This document shows positions 35,218 to 43,974 of a stretch of 64,000 nt of DNA, piece by piece. This DNA comes from WRMS01 sp038562165. GTDB lineage: Bacteria; Bacillota; Peptococcia; DRI-13; UBA5745. The DNA is taken from assembly GCA_038562165.1 (NCBI GenBank), contig JBCFAO010000020.1, positions 1 to 64,000 of the forward strand. The letters are read 5' to 3'. The stretch's first letter is position 1. Each line of letters opens with the position of its first letter. A program made the position numbers and the translations under genes. The notes beneath the pieces were generated by a model. That model did not search any database. It had not been told where the DNA came from and worked only from the letters and a program-made list of their open reading frames with translations.

Positions 35218-36837
35218 TTAACTGTCTCCTTCCTTCAGCCAATTGCGCAGCAAATTGGCGGTGATTTCAGGATTATCCCGGGCAAATTGGCGAATTTCGC
35301 CGGTTATGGCGTCGTCCTTGGCATTGACTGTCGCCTTGGCAGCGTTAGCCAGCTCCTGCTTGTAGCGCTCGATCTCGTTTTCCATATCCTCCTGCTGAGC
35401 CTTGAGGGCCTTTTCCCGTTCCCGGGCCAGGCGAGCCGCTCGCCGCCGCAACAAGATAAAGACCACAACAAGAATAACGATCAGCAGTAAGGCTGCGCCT
35501 ACGGCAATGTAGACCCAGAAGGGAACCTCTACGGCTTCCTCCGGAATGTTTTCGATAGGCTCAATAGGCTCTATAGCCGGCGGCGGTGGATTCAAGGCTG
35601 ACAAAGCAATAAATTCCGGCGCAATATCCGCACTCTTGGAAATAATATCGACAATTTCCGCCCGGCGCTCTTCCGTCAGGCTTTTTTCATCCACAATAAC
35701 CGAAACAGTGCCCCGCTTGATATAGGCATTACCCTTTTCCACCTGGGTTTTCAAATAACCGTAATCATAATCTATGCTGCCGTAGTAATGAGCATAATCC
35801 TCATTGCCTGCGGGGCCCTGCAACTGATAAGTGGGGATGTCCGTATTGTTTTCTTCCCCTACAATACCGGCTACATTGCCTACTCCTTCTTTAACGCCCT
35901 CGACTACGTGATGGGTAGTGAAGCCGCCCAAGTCTTCTCCCTCGGGCCCTACCTTATTTAAAAGCTCCATTTTTTCCGACATCATTTTGTCCAGATCCAA
36001 TGTAACCCTGGCTACCACGAATACGCCTTGCTCTCCATACCAGGGAACCAAGATACGCCGGACATTTTTTTCGATGTGATCCTGGAAGGTGCTTTCCAAT
36101 TGCAGGGCGTCATGGCTGCTGCCCACCACATCCTTGACCGATTCCAAGTCTTCTAATTCCAGACCGGTGGTGGCGTCCACCACCTTGACATTGGAAGGGT
36201 CCATTTTCGGTACGCTAAATGCCACCAGGTTTTTGATAGCGCCAACCTGTTCCGGAATTAAGGCCACATCTTTTCCCAGGGTAAGCATAACGCCGGCGGT
36301 AGCCACCTGATCATTGGTAGCCAAAAGCCAGACATTATCGTTATTATCCGGTACCGTCAGATTAACTACCGCACTTTCGACACCCTCGATCCGCCTTAAA
36401 GTGTCCTGAATGCGGTTTTGCAACTGGAACAGCAAAATCTGTTTTTTATCCGCCTCGGTGGCGGTCATGCCTGCATTGTTTAAAAAGACGTCGTAGGCTA
36501 AGGTAGATTTGGGGTATCCTTTGGAGGCCAACTGTAAAAGCAGATATTCATACCGGCTTTCCGGTACTAATATCTGCCCTTTGCCATCCAGCTCAGGAAC
36601 GACTCCTAAATTCTGCACAGCAGCATAGACGTCGGCCACCTCTGCCGGATCCATCCCGGTATAAAGCACTCGATAACCGGTATCTTTTGTATTTAAAAAG
36701 AAGGTCAGCGCAGCCGCCACCAAAACCAGCCCGGCAGCGGCAAGAATAACCAGCCTTTTTCTTTTAACCGATAAGTTCTCAAAATATACTTTGATACTAC
36801 GTATTACATTCTTGTTCTGATCCTCTGGAACCGCCAC
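35218..36837 (-). CDS. fliF: MS-ring protein FliF
   Basis: A 539-aa membrane protein with two membrane segments (about residues 28-47 and 445-470). Between them are the YscJ-like ring-building domains (YRVLYTGMDPAEVADVYAAVQNLGV) and the FliF-specific region. The C-terminal cytoplasmic tail binds FliG and ends in FARDNPEITANLLRNWL, a typical motif. It starts with GTG and a weak ribosome binding site. Confidence 0.96.
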   Translation of the reverse strand: MAVPEDQNKNVIRSIKVYFENLSVKRKRLVILAAAGLVLVAAALTFFLNTKDTGYRVLYTGMDPAEVADVYAAVQNLGVVPELDGKGQILVPESRYEYLLLQLASKGYPKSTLAYDVFLNNAGMTATEADKKQILLFQLQNRIQDTLRRIEGVESAVVNLTVPDNNDNVWLLATNDQVATAGVMLTLGKDVALIPEQVGAIKNLVAFSVPKMDPSNVKVVDATTGLELEDLESVKDVVGSSHDALQLESTFQDHIEKNVRRILVPWYGEQGVFVVARVTLDLDKMMSEKMELLNKVGPEGEDLGGFTTHHVVEGVKEGVGNVAGIVGEENNTDIPTYQLQGPAGNEDYAHYYGSIDYDYGYLKTQVEKGNAYIKRGTVSVIVDEKSLTEERRAEIVDIISKSADIAPEFIALSALNPPPPAIEPIEPIENIPEEAVEVPFWVYIAVGAALLLIVILVVVFILLRRRAARLAREREKALKAQQEDMENEIERYKQELANAAKATVNAKDDAITGEIRQFARDNPEITANLLRNWLKEGDS

Positions 36838-36907
36838 AGTTCAACCCACTTTCCGCCCGTATTTAAAAACAATTTTAACAGAAGTACGATAAAGACAACC
36901 GCCTTTA

Positions 36908-37207
36908 TTATACTTGGATCTGCATAATTTCTTTATAGGCACTAACTATTCGGGAAGTGACCTGAACGGTGGTTTGAATCATGCTTTCAGCTTTTAAAGT
37001 ATTGATGGTGACTTCACTAATATTATCGATGTTGCCCATAGCTAATTGATAAGCATCCTGCCGGGAAGTTTTTTGGCTATCCTCCAGAGCCGTTATGGCA
37101 TTATTCAGGACATTGTCAAAGGAGTTTTCTTTGGCAACCGGTTTCACCTCCGAACTGCTCCCGGAAAATTCCATGGGTTTCATCGGTTGGATTGGTACAA
37201 TAAACAT
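36908..37207 (-). CDS. fliE: Rod adaptor protein FliE
   Basis: A 99-aa protein that joins the MS-ring to the rod. The C-terminal pattern QLAMGNIDNISEVTINTLKAESMIQTTVQVTSRIVSAYKEIMQIQV is characteristic. GAGGTGAAG precedes ATG. It is the first gene of the main flagellar operon. Normally flgB-flgC stand directly upstream; here a LevR-like gene lies in between. Confidence 0.95.
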   Translation of the reverse strand: MFIVPIQPMKPMEFSGSSSEVKPVAKENSFDNVLNNAITALEDSQKTSRQDAYQLAMGNIDNISEVTINTLKAESMIQTTVQVTSRIVSAYKEIMQIQV

Positions 37208-37320
37208 AGATTCTTCACCTCGTCGAATACTTGTCAGGAAATTCTAAAAGAATATTAATAATTACACTTTTTAGGGATTGCTTTTTTAATAAACTACTGT
37301 TTAAATCCTTAACTTTTTTC

Positions 37321-37365
37321 TTTTTTGTAAAAAAGATCGCTAATTTTTTTCCTTTTTGTAAAAAA
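37321..37365. promoter_or_regulatory. Two AT-rich palindromes in the fliE leader
   Basis: TTTTTTGTAAAAAA at 37321-37334 and TTTTTGTAAAAA at about 37353-37364 are palindromes about 31 nt apart, that is three helical turns. They lie just downstream of the fliE promoter, inside a leader of about 170 nt. They may be operator sites, but no known regulator is matched. Confidence 0.4.
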
Positions 37366-37382
37366 ACCCTCTTTCATCGTTC

Positions 37383-37411
37383 ATTATACCCAGATTACGG
37401 CAAAATGTAAA
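37383..37411 (-). promoter_or_regulatory. Sigma-A type promoter of the main flagellar operon
   Basis: On the minus strand TTTACA (37411-37406) and TATAAT (37388-37383) are separated by exactly 17 bp. Transcription would start near 37376 and run through fliE to cheD, about 25 kb. Confidence 0.75.
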
Positions 37412-37429
37412 TAGTTTTTGAACTGATTC

Positions 37430-37481
37430 TGTGTAAATGTGGTGTAAATGTGACCGAAGTGTGACCAAAGTGTGACCGAAA
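37430..37481. repeat. 11-bp tandem repeats directly before the LevR-like gene
   Basis: Three tandem 11-bp units (TGTGACCGAAG, TGTGACCAAAG, TGTGACCGAAA at 37449-37481) follow two TGTAAATG units at 37430-37450. The array ends 6 nt before the ATG at 37488, where a ribosome binding site would be expected. The 11-bp period places each unit on the same face of the helix. Confidence 0.75.
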
Positions 37482-37487
37482 TATGCT

Positions 37488-39116
37488 ATGAGCATCAGGC
37501 ATGAAGTACTGGCCAACGAAAACTATTCTCCTGCCGCCATTCGCGAAACCATCGGCAAGGAACTGGAGTTTAAAATTAGGAAAAGTGTTCGCAACATCAA
37601 AGAAGCCGGAATCGATCTCGGCAGAAGTACCTTAATGAAAATTGTGGGGCCGGAGCTTTTTAAGGTTGTGGAAGTGATGATGGACATTGCCCGCAGCGAA
37701 GCGGAAGATATTCATGACGATGTGCTCTATTATCTGGCCCTGCATTTCAAGCAGAGCTATGAACGAATCAAGCTGGGCAAACCGATCTTGAATCCCCGTA
37801 TCAACCAAATCAAAAAAGAACTGGAGCACAAATATTATGTAGCAAGGAAGATGCTTGACCATGCCGAAAAAGCTCTGGGGGTTTCCTTCCCTGAAGAAGA
37901 GGCCGGTTACATTGCCATCTATTTAAATGTCAACAACGTCAACAACAGAGATGACGCCAAGGTGCAGATTGTGCTGCTCTCCCACGGCAACGTAGCTTTT
38001 GAAATGGCCAAACTCATCAACAGCATCATCGGTCAGGAGTTTGTTAAAGCGGTTTGCATCAATGTAGATGAATCCAGCAGTATTGCCCTGGAAGAAACGA
38101 TGACGTTATCAAAAGGTTTAGATCAGGGACGGGGTATATTATTTCTCGCAGACATGGGAGCAACCGCAAGATTCGGTGAAGCCGTCGAAAGAGAGCTTGG
38201 AATTGCCACCAGGACCATCAGCCATGTAACTACCGCCATGGCCCTCGATGCCGCTTTCCAGGTGATTCACCATGACATGACCCTCAATGAACTCTATAGG
38301 AAAATATACAGCAGCCGGGAAAACATTCCTAAACCTGCGGAAGCGCCTAAGCCAAGAATCATCATTACCTTGTGTCTGACAGGCAAAGGAGCCGCCGGGG
38401 AAATTAAACGCATCATCAGGGAGTCCATTCCGGAAATCTCCAGCAATGAAATCAAGATCGTCCCTCTAGCTTTGATGCAAAATGACTTTGACACTATGAT
38501 CCATATGCTGCAAAGGGAAAATGAAGTGATTGGTATCGTCGGCACCGTAGACCCACAAAATAAAGACATCCCCTTTATTTCAATGCGGAATATTTTTGAT
38601 GAACAAGGTATTAGCGCATTAAAAGCAATCATAAAGAGAAGCAATATTTATTATGAAAATAATGAGGAAAATGAAAACGAGCCACAACAGAGCCGAATTG
38701 GCGACTTACTATTTCCCGAATTGATTTTTCTCGACTATGAAGCCAAATCCAAGAAATCTTTGCTTCAGTTTATCAGTAATACCCTCATCAAAAGAGGATA
38801 TGTTGCCCAGGGATTTTACCAGGGCCTCCTTGAGCGGGAGGAAATGGGGGGAACTTTTTTCAAAAATCATGTGGCCTTCCCCCATACCTGGCCCGAATAT
38901 ACGAAGAAGCAGGTAATCGTTGTATGCAGGCTAAAAAAAGCAATCTTTTGGTCAACGGATGATACTGTCGATATCATTTTCTTGCTGGCCTTTGAGATTG
39001 CCGACAAATCGGTGATCCGAAAGCTATACAATACGGTGTCCTCGGCAGAAAAGAACGCATTGCTCAGGGAAGCCAAAACAAAAGAAGAAATGATCCAAGT
39101 GCTGACTGAGCCCTGA
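37488..39116 (+). CDS. LevR-like PTS-regulation-domain protein lacking HTH and AAA+ parts
   Basis: A 542-aa protein made only of PTS-sensing modules. A PRD lies at about 15-150, with the first phospho-His H86 kept and the second replaced by Y145. An EIIA-Man-like domain (about 158-265) has H166 in LSHGNVAFEM. An EIIB-Gat-like domain (about 288-385) has C296 in TLCLTGKGAAG. A C-terminal EIIA-Fru/Mtl-like domain (about 405-540) has H466 in VAFPHT. Full LevR/ManR regulators carry an N-terminal helix-turn-helix and a sigma-54 AAA+ domain; both are missing, and a stop codon at 37473 closes the frame. There is no clear ribosome binding site. It is either a 5'-truncated remnant or a DNA-independent phosphosensor. 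It splits flgC from fliE. Confidence 0.8.
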   Translation: MSIRHEVLANENYSPAAIRETIGKELEFKIRKSVRNIKEAGIDLGRSTLMKIVGPELFKVVEVMMDIARSEAEDIHDDVLYYLALHFKQSYERIKLGKPILNPRINQIKKELEHKYYVARKMLDHAEKALGVSFPEEEAGYIAIYLNVNNVNNRDDAKVQIVLLSHGNVAFEMAKLINSIIGQEFVKAVCINVDESSSIALEETMTLSKGLDQGRGILFLADMGATARFGEAVERELGIATRTISHVTTAMALDAAFQVIHHDMTLNELYRKIYSSRENIPKPAEAPKPRIIITLCLTGKGAAGEIKRIIRESIPEISSNEIKIVPLALMQNDFDTMIHMLQRENEVIGIVGTVDPQNKDIPFISMRNIFDEQGISALKAIIKRSNIYYENNEENENEPQQSRIGDLLFPELIFLDYEAKSKKSLLQFISNTLIKRGYVAQGFYQGLLEREEMGGTFFKNHVAFPHTWPEYTKKQVIVVCRLKKAIFWSTDDTVDIIFLLAFEIADKSVIRKLYNTVSSAEKNALLREAKTKEEMIQVLTEP

Positions 39117-39144
39117 TCATCCCAAACCTGCACCCAGATAAACC

Positions 39145-39186
39145 TAAAGGGTTTTTGTCTGCAAATTTGCAGGCAAAAACCCTTTA
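39145..39186. terminator. Bidirectional terminator between the LevR-like gene and flgC
   Basis: A near-perfect 42-nt palindrome: 13-bp arms TAAAGGGTTTTTG and CAAAAACCCTTTA enclose CTGCAAATTTGCAG, itself a palindrome; only one T/G pair interrupts it. T-runs lie within the stem on both strands. It separates convergent genes. Confidence 0.88.
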
Positions 39187-39215
39187 ACACCTTGAATTCA
39201 CTTTGTATAGTCCGG

Positions 39216-39665
39216 CTAACTCCTGCCCACCTCCAGGGACTTGGCAATCATAGCCTTAACCACCGACATGGCTGTTAAATTGGCTTCGTAAGAATTGGAA
39301 GCCGCCATCAAGTCCACCATCTCTTCTGTAGTATCCACATTAGGGTACCAAACGTAGCCGTCACCGTCGGCATCGGGATGCTGAGGATCATAAACAGGTT
39401 TCAACTCATTGGTGCTGTCTACCATCTCCTGAACCCTTACGCCGCCGGTACTGGCCAGGGTATTATACCGGCTGCGGGCATGAGCAAAGCTCTCCCGGAA
39501 GCCAAGAGGCCGTTCTTCAAACACTACTTGCTTGCGGCGGTAGGGTCCGCCGGCGGCTGTACGGGTGGTTTTGGCATTGGCCATATTCTGCAGAATAATA
39601 TCGGAACGGTAACGCTGAGCAGTTAAAGCCGAACCTACAATATCTAAGGAGTTTAAAAATGCCAT
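39216..39665 (-). CDS. flgC: Flagellar proximal rod protein FlgC
   Basis: A 149-aa rod protein. The N-terminus FLNSLDIVGSALTAQRYRSDIILQNMANAKT and the C-terminus VDLMAASNSYEANLTAMSVVKAMIAKSLEVG are diagnostic. AGGAGG lies 10 nt before ATG. It is the last gene of fliD-fliS-flgB-flgC and would be followed by fliE if the LevR-like gene were not present. Confidence 0.96.
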   Translation of the reverse strand: MAFLNSLDIVGSALTAQRYRSDIILQNMANAKTTRTAAGGPYRRKQVVFEERPLGFRESFAHARSRYNTLASTGGVRVQEMVDSTNELKPVYDPQHPDADGDGYVWYPNVDTTEEMVDLMAASNSYEANLTAMSVVKAMIAKSLEVGRS

Positions 39666-39689
39666 GAATGAATATCCTCCTGATCACGA

Positions 39690-40052
39690 TCATTTTGGTG
39701 CGTTATTGACCACGTAATTGTAATTATTGATCTCACTCTTCACCTTATCCAGCAACATACTGTAGTGAACGTAAGCCTTATACAAACTGATGCTTTCCGA
39801 ATCCATGTCCACATTATTGCCGTCAGGGCGGATAGAAGTGTCATTATTCTCAATGACCTTAATCTTGAGAGCAGAACCGTCTTTGCTTCCGCCGTCGATA
39901 GCCCGGGTGAATACTTCGTTAAAAACAAGACTTTTCGCTTTATATCCCGGCGTATCATAGTTGGCCAGGTTCTGGGTGTGGATCTTTTGTTGCAGCCAGG
40001 CAGCACTCACACCGGTTTCCATGGTTTTGAATGATTTATTCTGAAAGAACAT
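39690..40052 (-). CDS. flgB: Flagellar proximal rod protein FlgB
   Basis: A 120-aa rod protein with the N-terminal motif AAWLQQKIHTQNLANYDTPGYKAK and a helical C-terminus (SLYKAYVHYSMLLDKVKSEINNYN). It is exported without cleavage and forms the proximal rod with FlgC. GGAAGGA precedes ATG. Gap of 24 nt to flgC. Confidence 0.95.
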   Translation of the reverse strand: MFFQNKSFKTMETGVSAAWLQQKIHTQNLANYDTPGYKAKSLVFNEVFTRAIDGGSKDGSALKIKVIENNDTSIRPDGNNVDMDSESISLYKAYVHYSMLLDKVKSEINNYNYVVNNAPK

Positions 40053-40074
40053 GGCAGCAATCCTTCCTTAAATG

Positions 40075-40452
40075 CTATGCGTGCATCCGGGCTTTCCTGT
40101 CGGCCTGAATGTAGGACTCCTTAAGCTCAGTGATCATCTCCGCAACCTCACCCAGCTTGGCCGGATCTTTCTTGAGATTAGCCTGAGTCACAACCCAACT
40201 AAAATAATCATATAACGACATTAAATTTTTGGCAATATCATAATTCATGTCCAACGTGGTTTTTAAATGGTTGAGGATGCGCTGGACTTTTTGCAAGCCC
40301 CGGTTTATTTCCGCATAATTCTTACCCTCAAAAGCTTTTTCCACCAGATAAAGCTCTTTTAGTATGCCGTCATACAGCATAGTCAGCATTTCTGTTGAAG
40401 TCATGGTCATTACCGATTGCTGCTTATATGTCTGGTAGGTTTGTTTCATCAT
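40075..40452 (-). CDS. fliS: Flagellin export chaperone FliS
   Basis: A 125-aa helical chaperone that binds the C-terminus of flagellin. The signature TYKQQSVMTMTSTEMLTMLYDGILKEL is present, followed by the four-helix pattern. The start codon is ambiguous among GTG GTG GCA GTG ATG ATG; the ATG at 40452, 11 nt after AGGAG, is used here. The flagellin gene itself is not in the window. Confidence 0.94.
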   Translation of the reverse strand: MMKQTYQTYKQQSVMTMTSTEMLTMLYDGILKELYLVEKAFEGKNYAEINRGLQKVQRILNHLKTTLDMNYDIAKNLMSLYDYFSWVVTQANLKKDPAKLGEVAEMITELKESYIQADRKARMHA

Positions 40453-40524
40453 CACTGCCACCACTCCTATATCCTATAATGTTTAGGATGCTTATTCTGT
40501 CTGCTGCTTGCTGCCCGGCAATGA

Positions 40525-43398
40525 TCAATAGTAACCGCCGCCGAACTGCTGGGAAATGTAAGCGCTTTGGCTTTGATAGTTGGCCAAGACCCGTTCCATA
40601 TCGTTGAATTGTTTCCAATAGCGGGCCCTTTCCTTTTCGTATTTATCCTGAAGCTCTTTCAGCTTATCATTGATCCTGGTTAGGTTGTCGTTCAGGATAT
40701 TATTGGCGTCGGTGGCGGACCCTTTCATACCGGCCATAGTTACCAGGGATCCGGGGTTGGCTACGCTGACCCTGGCCGCATTATCCATTAACGTGCTCAT
40801 TTGCTTGGCAATGCCGTTGACACTATTGGTAAACAAGGCTTCCACGGAGCCGGGATCGGCGGACAAGGCCTCACGCAGCTTCGTTTCGTCAAAATACAGC
40901 TTGCCGGGCTCTTTGTAATTGGTGGACTCAATACCGATATCATAGAGGGCAAAAGCCGAAGCAAGAGGCCGGTTGTACAGTGTGGCATAGAGATCGTTGA
41001 GGAAGGAGGTCAATGTAGCATCCCGGCGCAAAAGGCCGCTTTTGGCTTTTTCCTCCCACAGCTCAATTTCTTTTTCACTCATCTCCTTCTTTTGTTCATC
41101 GGTCAAAGGAGCATAATCTTTATAAGTGGCTTCCGCTTTGGTATAGCCCGTCAGCTTTTCGATCATGGCATTATAGTCCTCGATAAAGGATTTAACGCCT
41201 TCCACAATGGCTTCCGTATCCCTGCTGGTGCCGATTACCGTCTCTTCCCCGTCAGGGCTTTTGGCCGTAGCCTGGATGGTGATGCCGTCAACGGTAAAGG
41301 TGTTGCTGCTGCGGGTGGTCTGCACATCGTTGATGGTAACGATAGCATCCTTGCCTGCTTTTATGGTATTCTCATCTATTATTTTTCCGTCGGCATAATT
41401 CAGGCTGCCTGGACCAAATAAAGCTTCCACACCTGAGAGGTCAATGGAGTCTCCCGCATTTTCCGCCGTCAAAGAAAGGCGCCCCTGGGAAAAACTGATT
41501 TTGCCTTGAGCGCCGGTAGCGCCCTGATAGCTGGCAAGTTGGGCTAAGGTAGTATCGGCTCCGGCGGCAGCACCATCGCCGTCCTGGAATTCTCCGTAAA
41601 TATCCTTCAACTGATAAATCTCCGAGACTTTCGTGTCTGCCGTAGCCACATTGGATTTGGCGGTGATGGTAAGCCCTAAAGCCAGAGCGATATCGCTTTT
41701 CTCTTCCTTTTTCAGGGTATCGGCGTTTTCCGTATCCACGGAAGATTGGGCAAATTTAACCACGGAACCGTCCCGGATCTCCAGCTTGCCGTCTTTAAAT
41801 TCGATATTCTGCTGGCTGTCGGAGTTTGTGCCAAACTTGTCCTTCAGCCAATTGTTCAATAAGCCCATGACCTCAGTGGAGGTGTATTCCTTGTCCCTCT
41901 GCCCTAAAGAGAAAGAGTAATCCTTGCCGTTGACGTTGATTTTAAAAGAAGCGCCGCTGGCGGCGGTATAGGCAGTACTCAAGGATTTACCCTGAATGGA
42001 GCTTACCGTCAATTCGCCGCTGGCTACGGAATTGCCGGCATTAAACATGGAATCGCCGCTTTCCGTCTGGAAAAGCTTCCCAAAAAGATTGCCTTCCGTC
42101 TGTTGAATATCTATGCCAAACTGGCTGCCGGTGGCGGTAGCAGAAAGCTTAAACATATTGCTGACGGAGGAGAAGCTTATCTGCACTCCTGCGTTGCCGC
42201 TGTTGATTTTGTTGATCATGGAGCCGATAGTATCGTCTTTGGAAAAGGTGAATTCCTTGCCGTTGATGGTAAAAGCAAAGCGCTCACCGGTTAAGCCCTC
42301 TATATCGCTGAGCTTGGAAGCGGTGGTCAAACGGCTGGAAGTACCGGCTGCGATACCCAGCTTTGCGCTTTCCATGCCGTAGATGGTCAGGGAATGGCCT
42401 ACCTCGCCGCCAAAATTCATTTTCAGCTTTATTTTGTCGCCGTCTTCCAGCGAAACATCCACATAATTGCCGAAGGTGCGGTTCAATTCCGCCTGCAGAC
42501 TGTCTCTTACCGCTTCCTTGGTGATTTTGCCATCACTATCCGCTGCGGGATTCAGGGTAATTTGTTTTTCCACCCCGTCCAGGTTTACGGTAAAGGAAAC
42601 GCCGGCGCCAGGGCTGATATTGCTGCCGGACTGCAGCATTTGGGTGCCGTCGGTTTCCAATTTGGAAGAGGATCTGCCGGCAGAAAGGCCCGTCATTTTT
42701 AAAGCCAGTTCCGTACTGGCCACGCCTACGGAAATGGTATCCGCAGAATGGGCGCTGATGATCCGCAGCTTATTGTCAAAGACCTTGGCGGTGGCGCCGG
42801 TGCCTTTTGCTTGCAAGGCGTTATTGATACGGTCCAGCATTTCACTTTGGCTGCTGACCCCGTTTAAGTCCACATCTACGGTGGTGGCACCTACGTTCAG
42901 CACCAGTTTTTTCTCAAAGCTGGCCAGCATGCTTTCGCTGAGAGCCGTGGCGGCCGTAATGCTGTCCCCTGCTCCTACGGCTTTGGCGGAGCTTAAAGAA
43001 GCGGCTTCCGCCAACTGCTCCACGGATATCCGCATTTCCCCGGGATTAGCGCCGGCGGCGGTGCTGATCACCTTGACGGCGCTGCCGGAGGTTACGGAGG
43101 ACACCATGGAATTAAAGAATTTACTGTTGGATAAATTATTGACCGGAGAGGCGTCAAAAGCGCTGTTGAAATACTTATTGCGCACACTATTTATAGAAGT
43201 AATAATCTCCCTGTAGAATTCCTGTCTCCACAAGGTTTGCTGCTTTAGGGCATTTTGCTTGTCGATTTTTTTCTGGGTGCCGGAAAGCATCTGCTTAACC
43301 ATATTCTCAGTGTCCATACCGGAAATCATGCCGGACATGCCTTTATTTGTGTAGGAGGACACGCTGTAATAATTGGAATTGCTAATATTGTTAGCCAT
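40525..43398 (-). CDS. fliD: Filament cap protein FliD (large form)
   Basis: A 957-aa capping protein; common FliD is about 450-650 aa. The N-terminal domain (GMSGMISGMDTENMVKQML...) and the C-terminal domain (LYFDETKLREALSADPGSVEALF, then a coiled-coil ending in QSAYISQQFGGGYY) match the family. The long middle (about residues 100-680) consists of extra surface domains with repeated beta-rich patterns such as FTINGKEFTFSKDDTIGSMINKIN. Exported uncleaved to the filament tip. GAGGGAAG precedes ATG. Confidence 0.94.
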   Translation of the reverse strand: MANNISNSNYYSVSSYTNKGMSGMISGMDTENMVKQMLSGTQKKIDKQNALKQQTLWRQEFYREIITSINSVRNKYFNSAFDASPVNNLSNSKFFNSMVSSVTSGSAVKVISTAAGANPGEMRISVEQLAEAASLSSAKAVGAGDSITAATALSESMLASFEKKLVLNVGATTVDVDLNGVSSQSEMLDRINNALQAKGTGATAKVFDNKLRIISAHSADTISVGVASTELALKMTGLSAGRSSSKLETDGTQMLQSGSNISPGAGVSFTVNLDGVEKQITLNPAADSDGKITKEAVRDSLQAELNRTFGNYVDVSLEDGDKIKLKMNFGGEVGHSLTIYGMESAKLGIAAGTSSRLTTASKLSDIEGLTGERFAFTINGKEFTFSKDDTIGSMINKINSGNAGVQISFSSVSNMFKLSATATGSQFGIDIQQTEGNLFGKLFQTESGDSMFNAGNSVASGELTVSSIQGKSLSTAYTAASGASFKINVNGKDYSFSLGQRDKEYTSTEVMGLLNNWLKDKFGTNSDSQQNIEFKDGKLEIRDGSVVKFAQSSVDTENADTLKKEEKSDIALALGLTITAKSNVATADTKVSEIYQLKDIYGEFQDGDGAAAGADTTLAQLASYQGATGAQGKISFSQGRLSLTAENAGDSIDLSGVEALFGPGSLNYADGKIIDENTIKAGKDAIVTINDVQTTRSSNTFTVDGITIQATAKSPDGEETVIGTSRDTEAIVEGVKSFIEDYNAMIEKLTGYTKAEATYKDYAPLTDEQKKEMSEKEIELWEEKAKSGLLRRDATLTSFLNDLYATLYNRPLASAFALYDIGIESTNYKEPGKLYFDETKLREALSADPGSVEALFTNSVNGIAKQMSTLMDNAARVSVANPGSLVTMAGMKGSATDANNILNDNLTRINDKLKELQDKYEKERARYWKQFNDMERVLANYQSQSAYISQQFGGGYY

Positions 43399-43430
43399 GA
43401 TTCTTCCCTCATTTCTTGACTTCTAACTTG

Positions 43431-43459
43431 ATTATCGCAGGTTTATTCGTTTATTAAAC
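43431..43459 (-). promoter_or_regulatory. Candidate late-flagellar (SigD-like) promoter before fliD
   Basis: The minus strand reads GTTTA-N14-CTGCGATAAT, ending 33 nt before the fliD start. The -10 part CGATAA matches the sigma-28 core. The same motif with the same spacing stands before flgM (48932-48960). The -35 differs from the textbook TAAA. Confidence 0.55.
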
Positions 43460-43494
43460 AGTAAATAAGCCCCGCTTTATTTCTGAAACGGCAA

Positions 43495-43971
43495 TCAAGC
43501 TTCTTTTCCCTGATTTTCCGGGAAAAAACTGGCCGCCCCCGTCTGCATGGAGCGGTGATATTTCCCGGCCACCGCATGGGGACGGCTGTTGATTTCCTTT
43601 ATATTCTCCAGCGCCTTCTCCCTCTCCAGAGCAATCCTCTGCCGGATCATTTCGTCGTTTTGCAGTATGCGGGAGGCTACGGCTTTAACGCTTAAGGATG
43701 CGTCATAAAGCTTGCCCAGTTCGGGGTTTAGCTGATAACGGTCGCATTGATGATTGACGGCAGATCTGACCAAAGGACCGCTTTGCTGGACCAATTGGGT
43801 TAATCTGACGTCCAGTTCTTCTATCTTTTTGATTATTTTAGCGCCCCGCTGCAGACAAGGCTCCAATTCCTCCGCAGCTAAAAGGGGCAAAGCTTCCATT
43901 TCTTTTTCATAATGCAGAAAATAGATTTTTTTTTGCTCCAATAAATCCAGCATCTGCTCCAGATCCTTCAT
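43495..43971 (-). CDS. Coiled-coil protein, possible flagellar export chaperone (FlgN/FliT-like)
   Basis: A 158-aa, Glu/Leu/Gln-rich protein that looks helical, with no membrane segment. It starts MKDLEQMLDLLEQKKIYFLHYEKEMEAL and has a long charged helix near the C-terminus. It stands 3 nt after csrA, before fliD. Length and composition resemble FlgN/FliT chaperones, but no diagnostic motif is present; FlgN itself is at 48045-48554. The role is an inference from position. Confidence 0.5.
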   Translation of the reverse strand: MKDLEQMLDLLEQKKIYFLHYEKEMEALPLLAAEELEPCLQRGAKIIKKIEELDVRLTQLVQQSGPLVRSAVNHQCDRYQLNPELGKLYDASLSVKAVASRILQNDEMIRQRIALEREKALENIKEINSRPHAVAGKYHRSMQTGAASFFPENQGKEA

Positions 43972-43974
43972 CGC

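Noticed and set aside
36908..37207. A frameshifted or missing LevR N-terminus upstream of 37488
   Set aside because: The region upstream is the fliE leader and fliE itself; no HTH or AAA+ coding remnant is seen on the plus strand, and a stop at 37473 closes the frame.
42467..43216. 249-aa open frame opposite fliD
   Set aside because: Antisense to the clear fliD reading frame; product is Ser/Leu-rich without signature.
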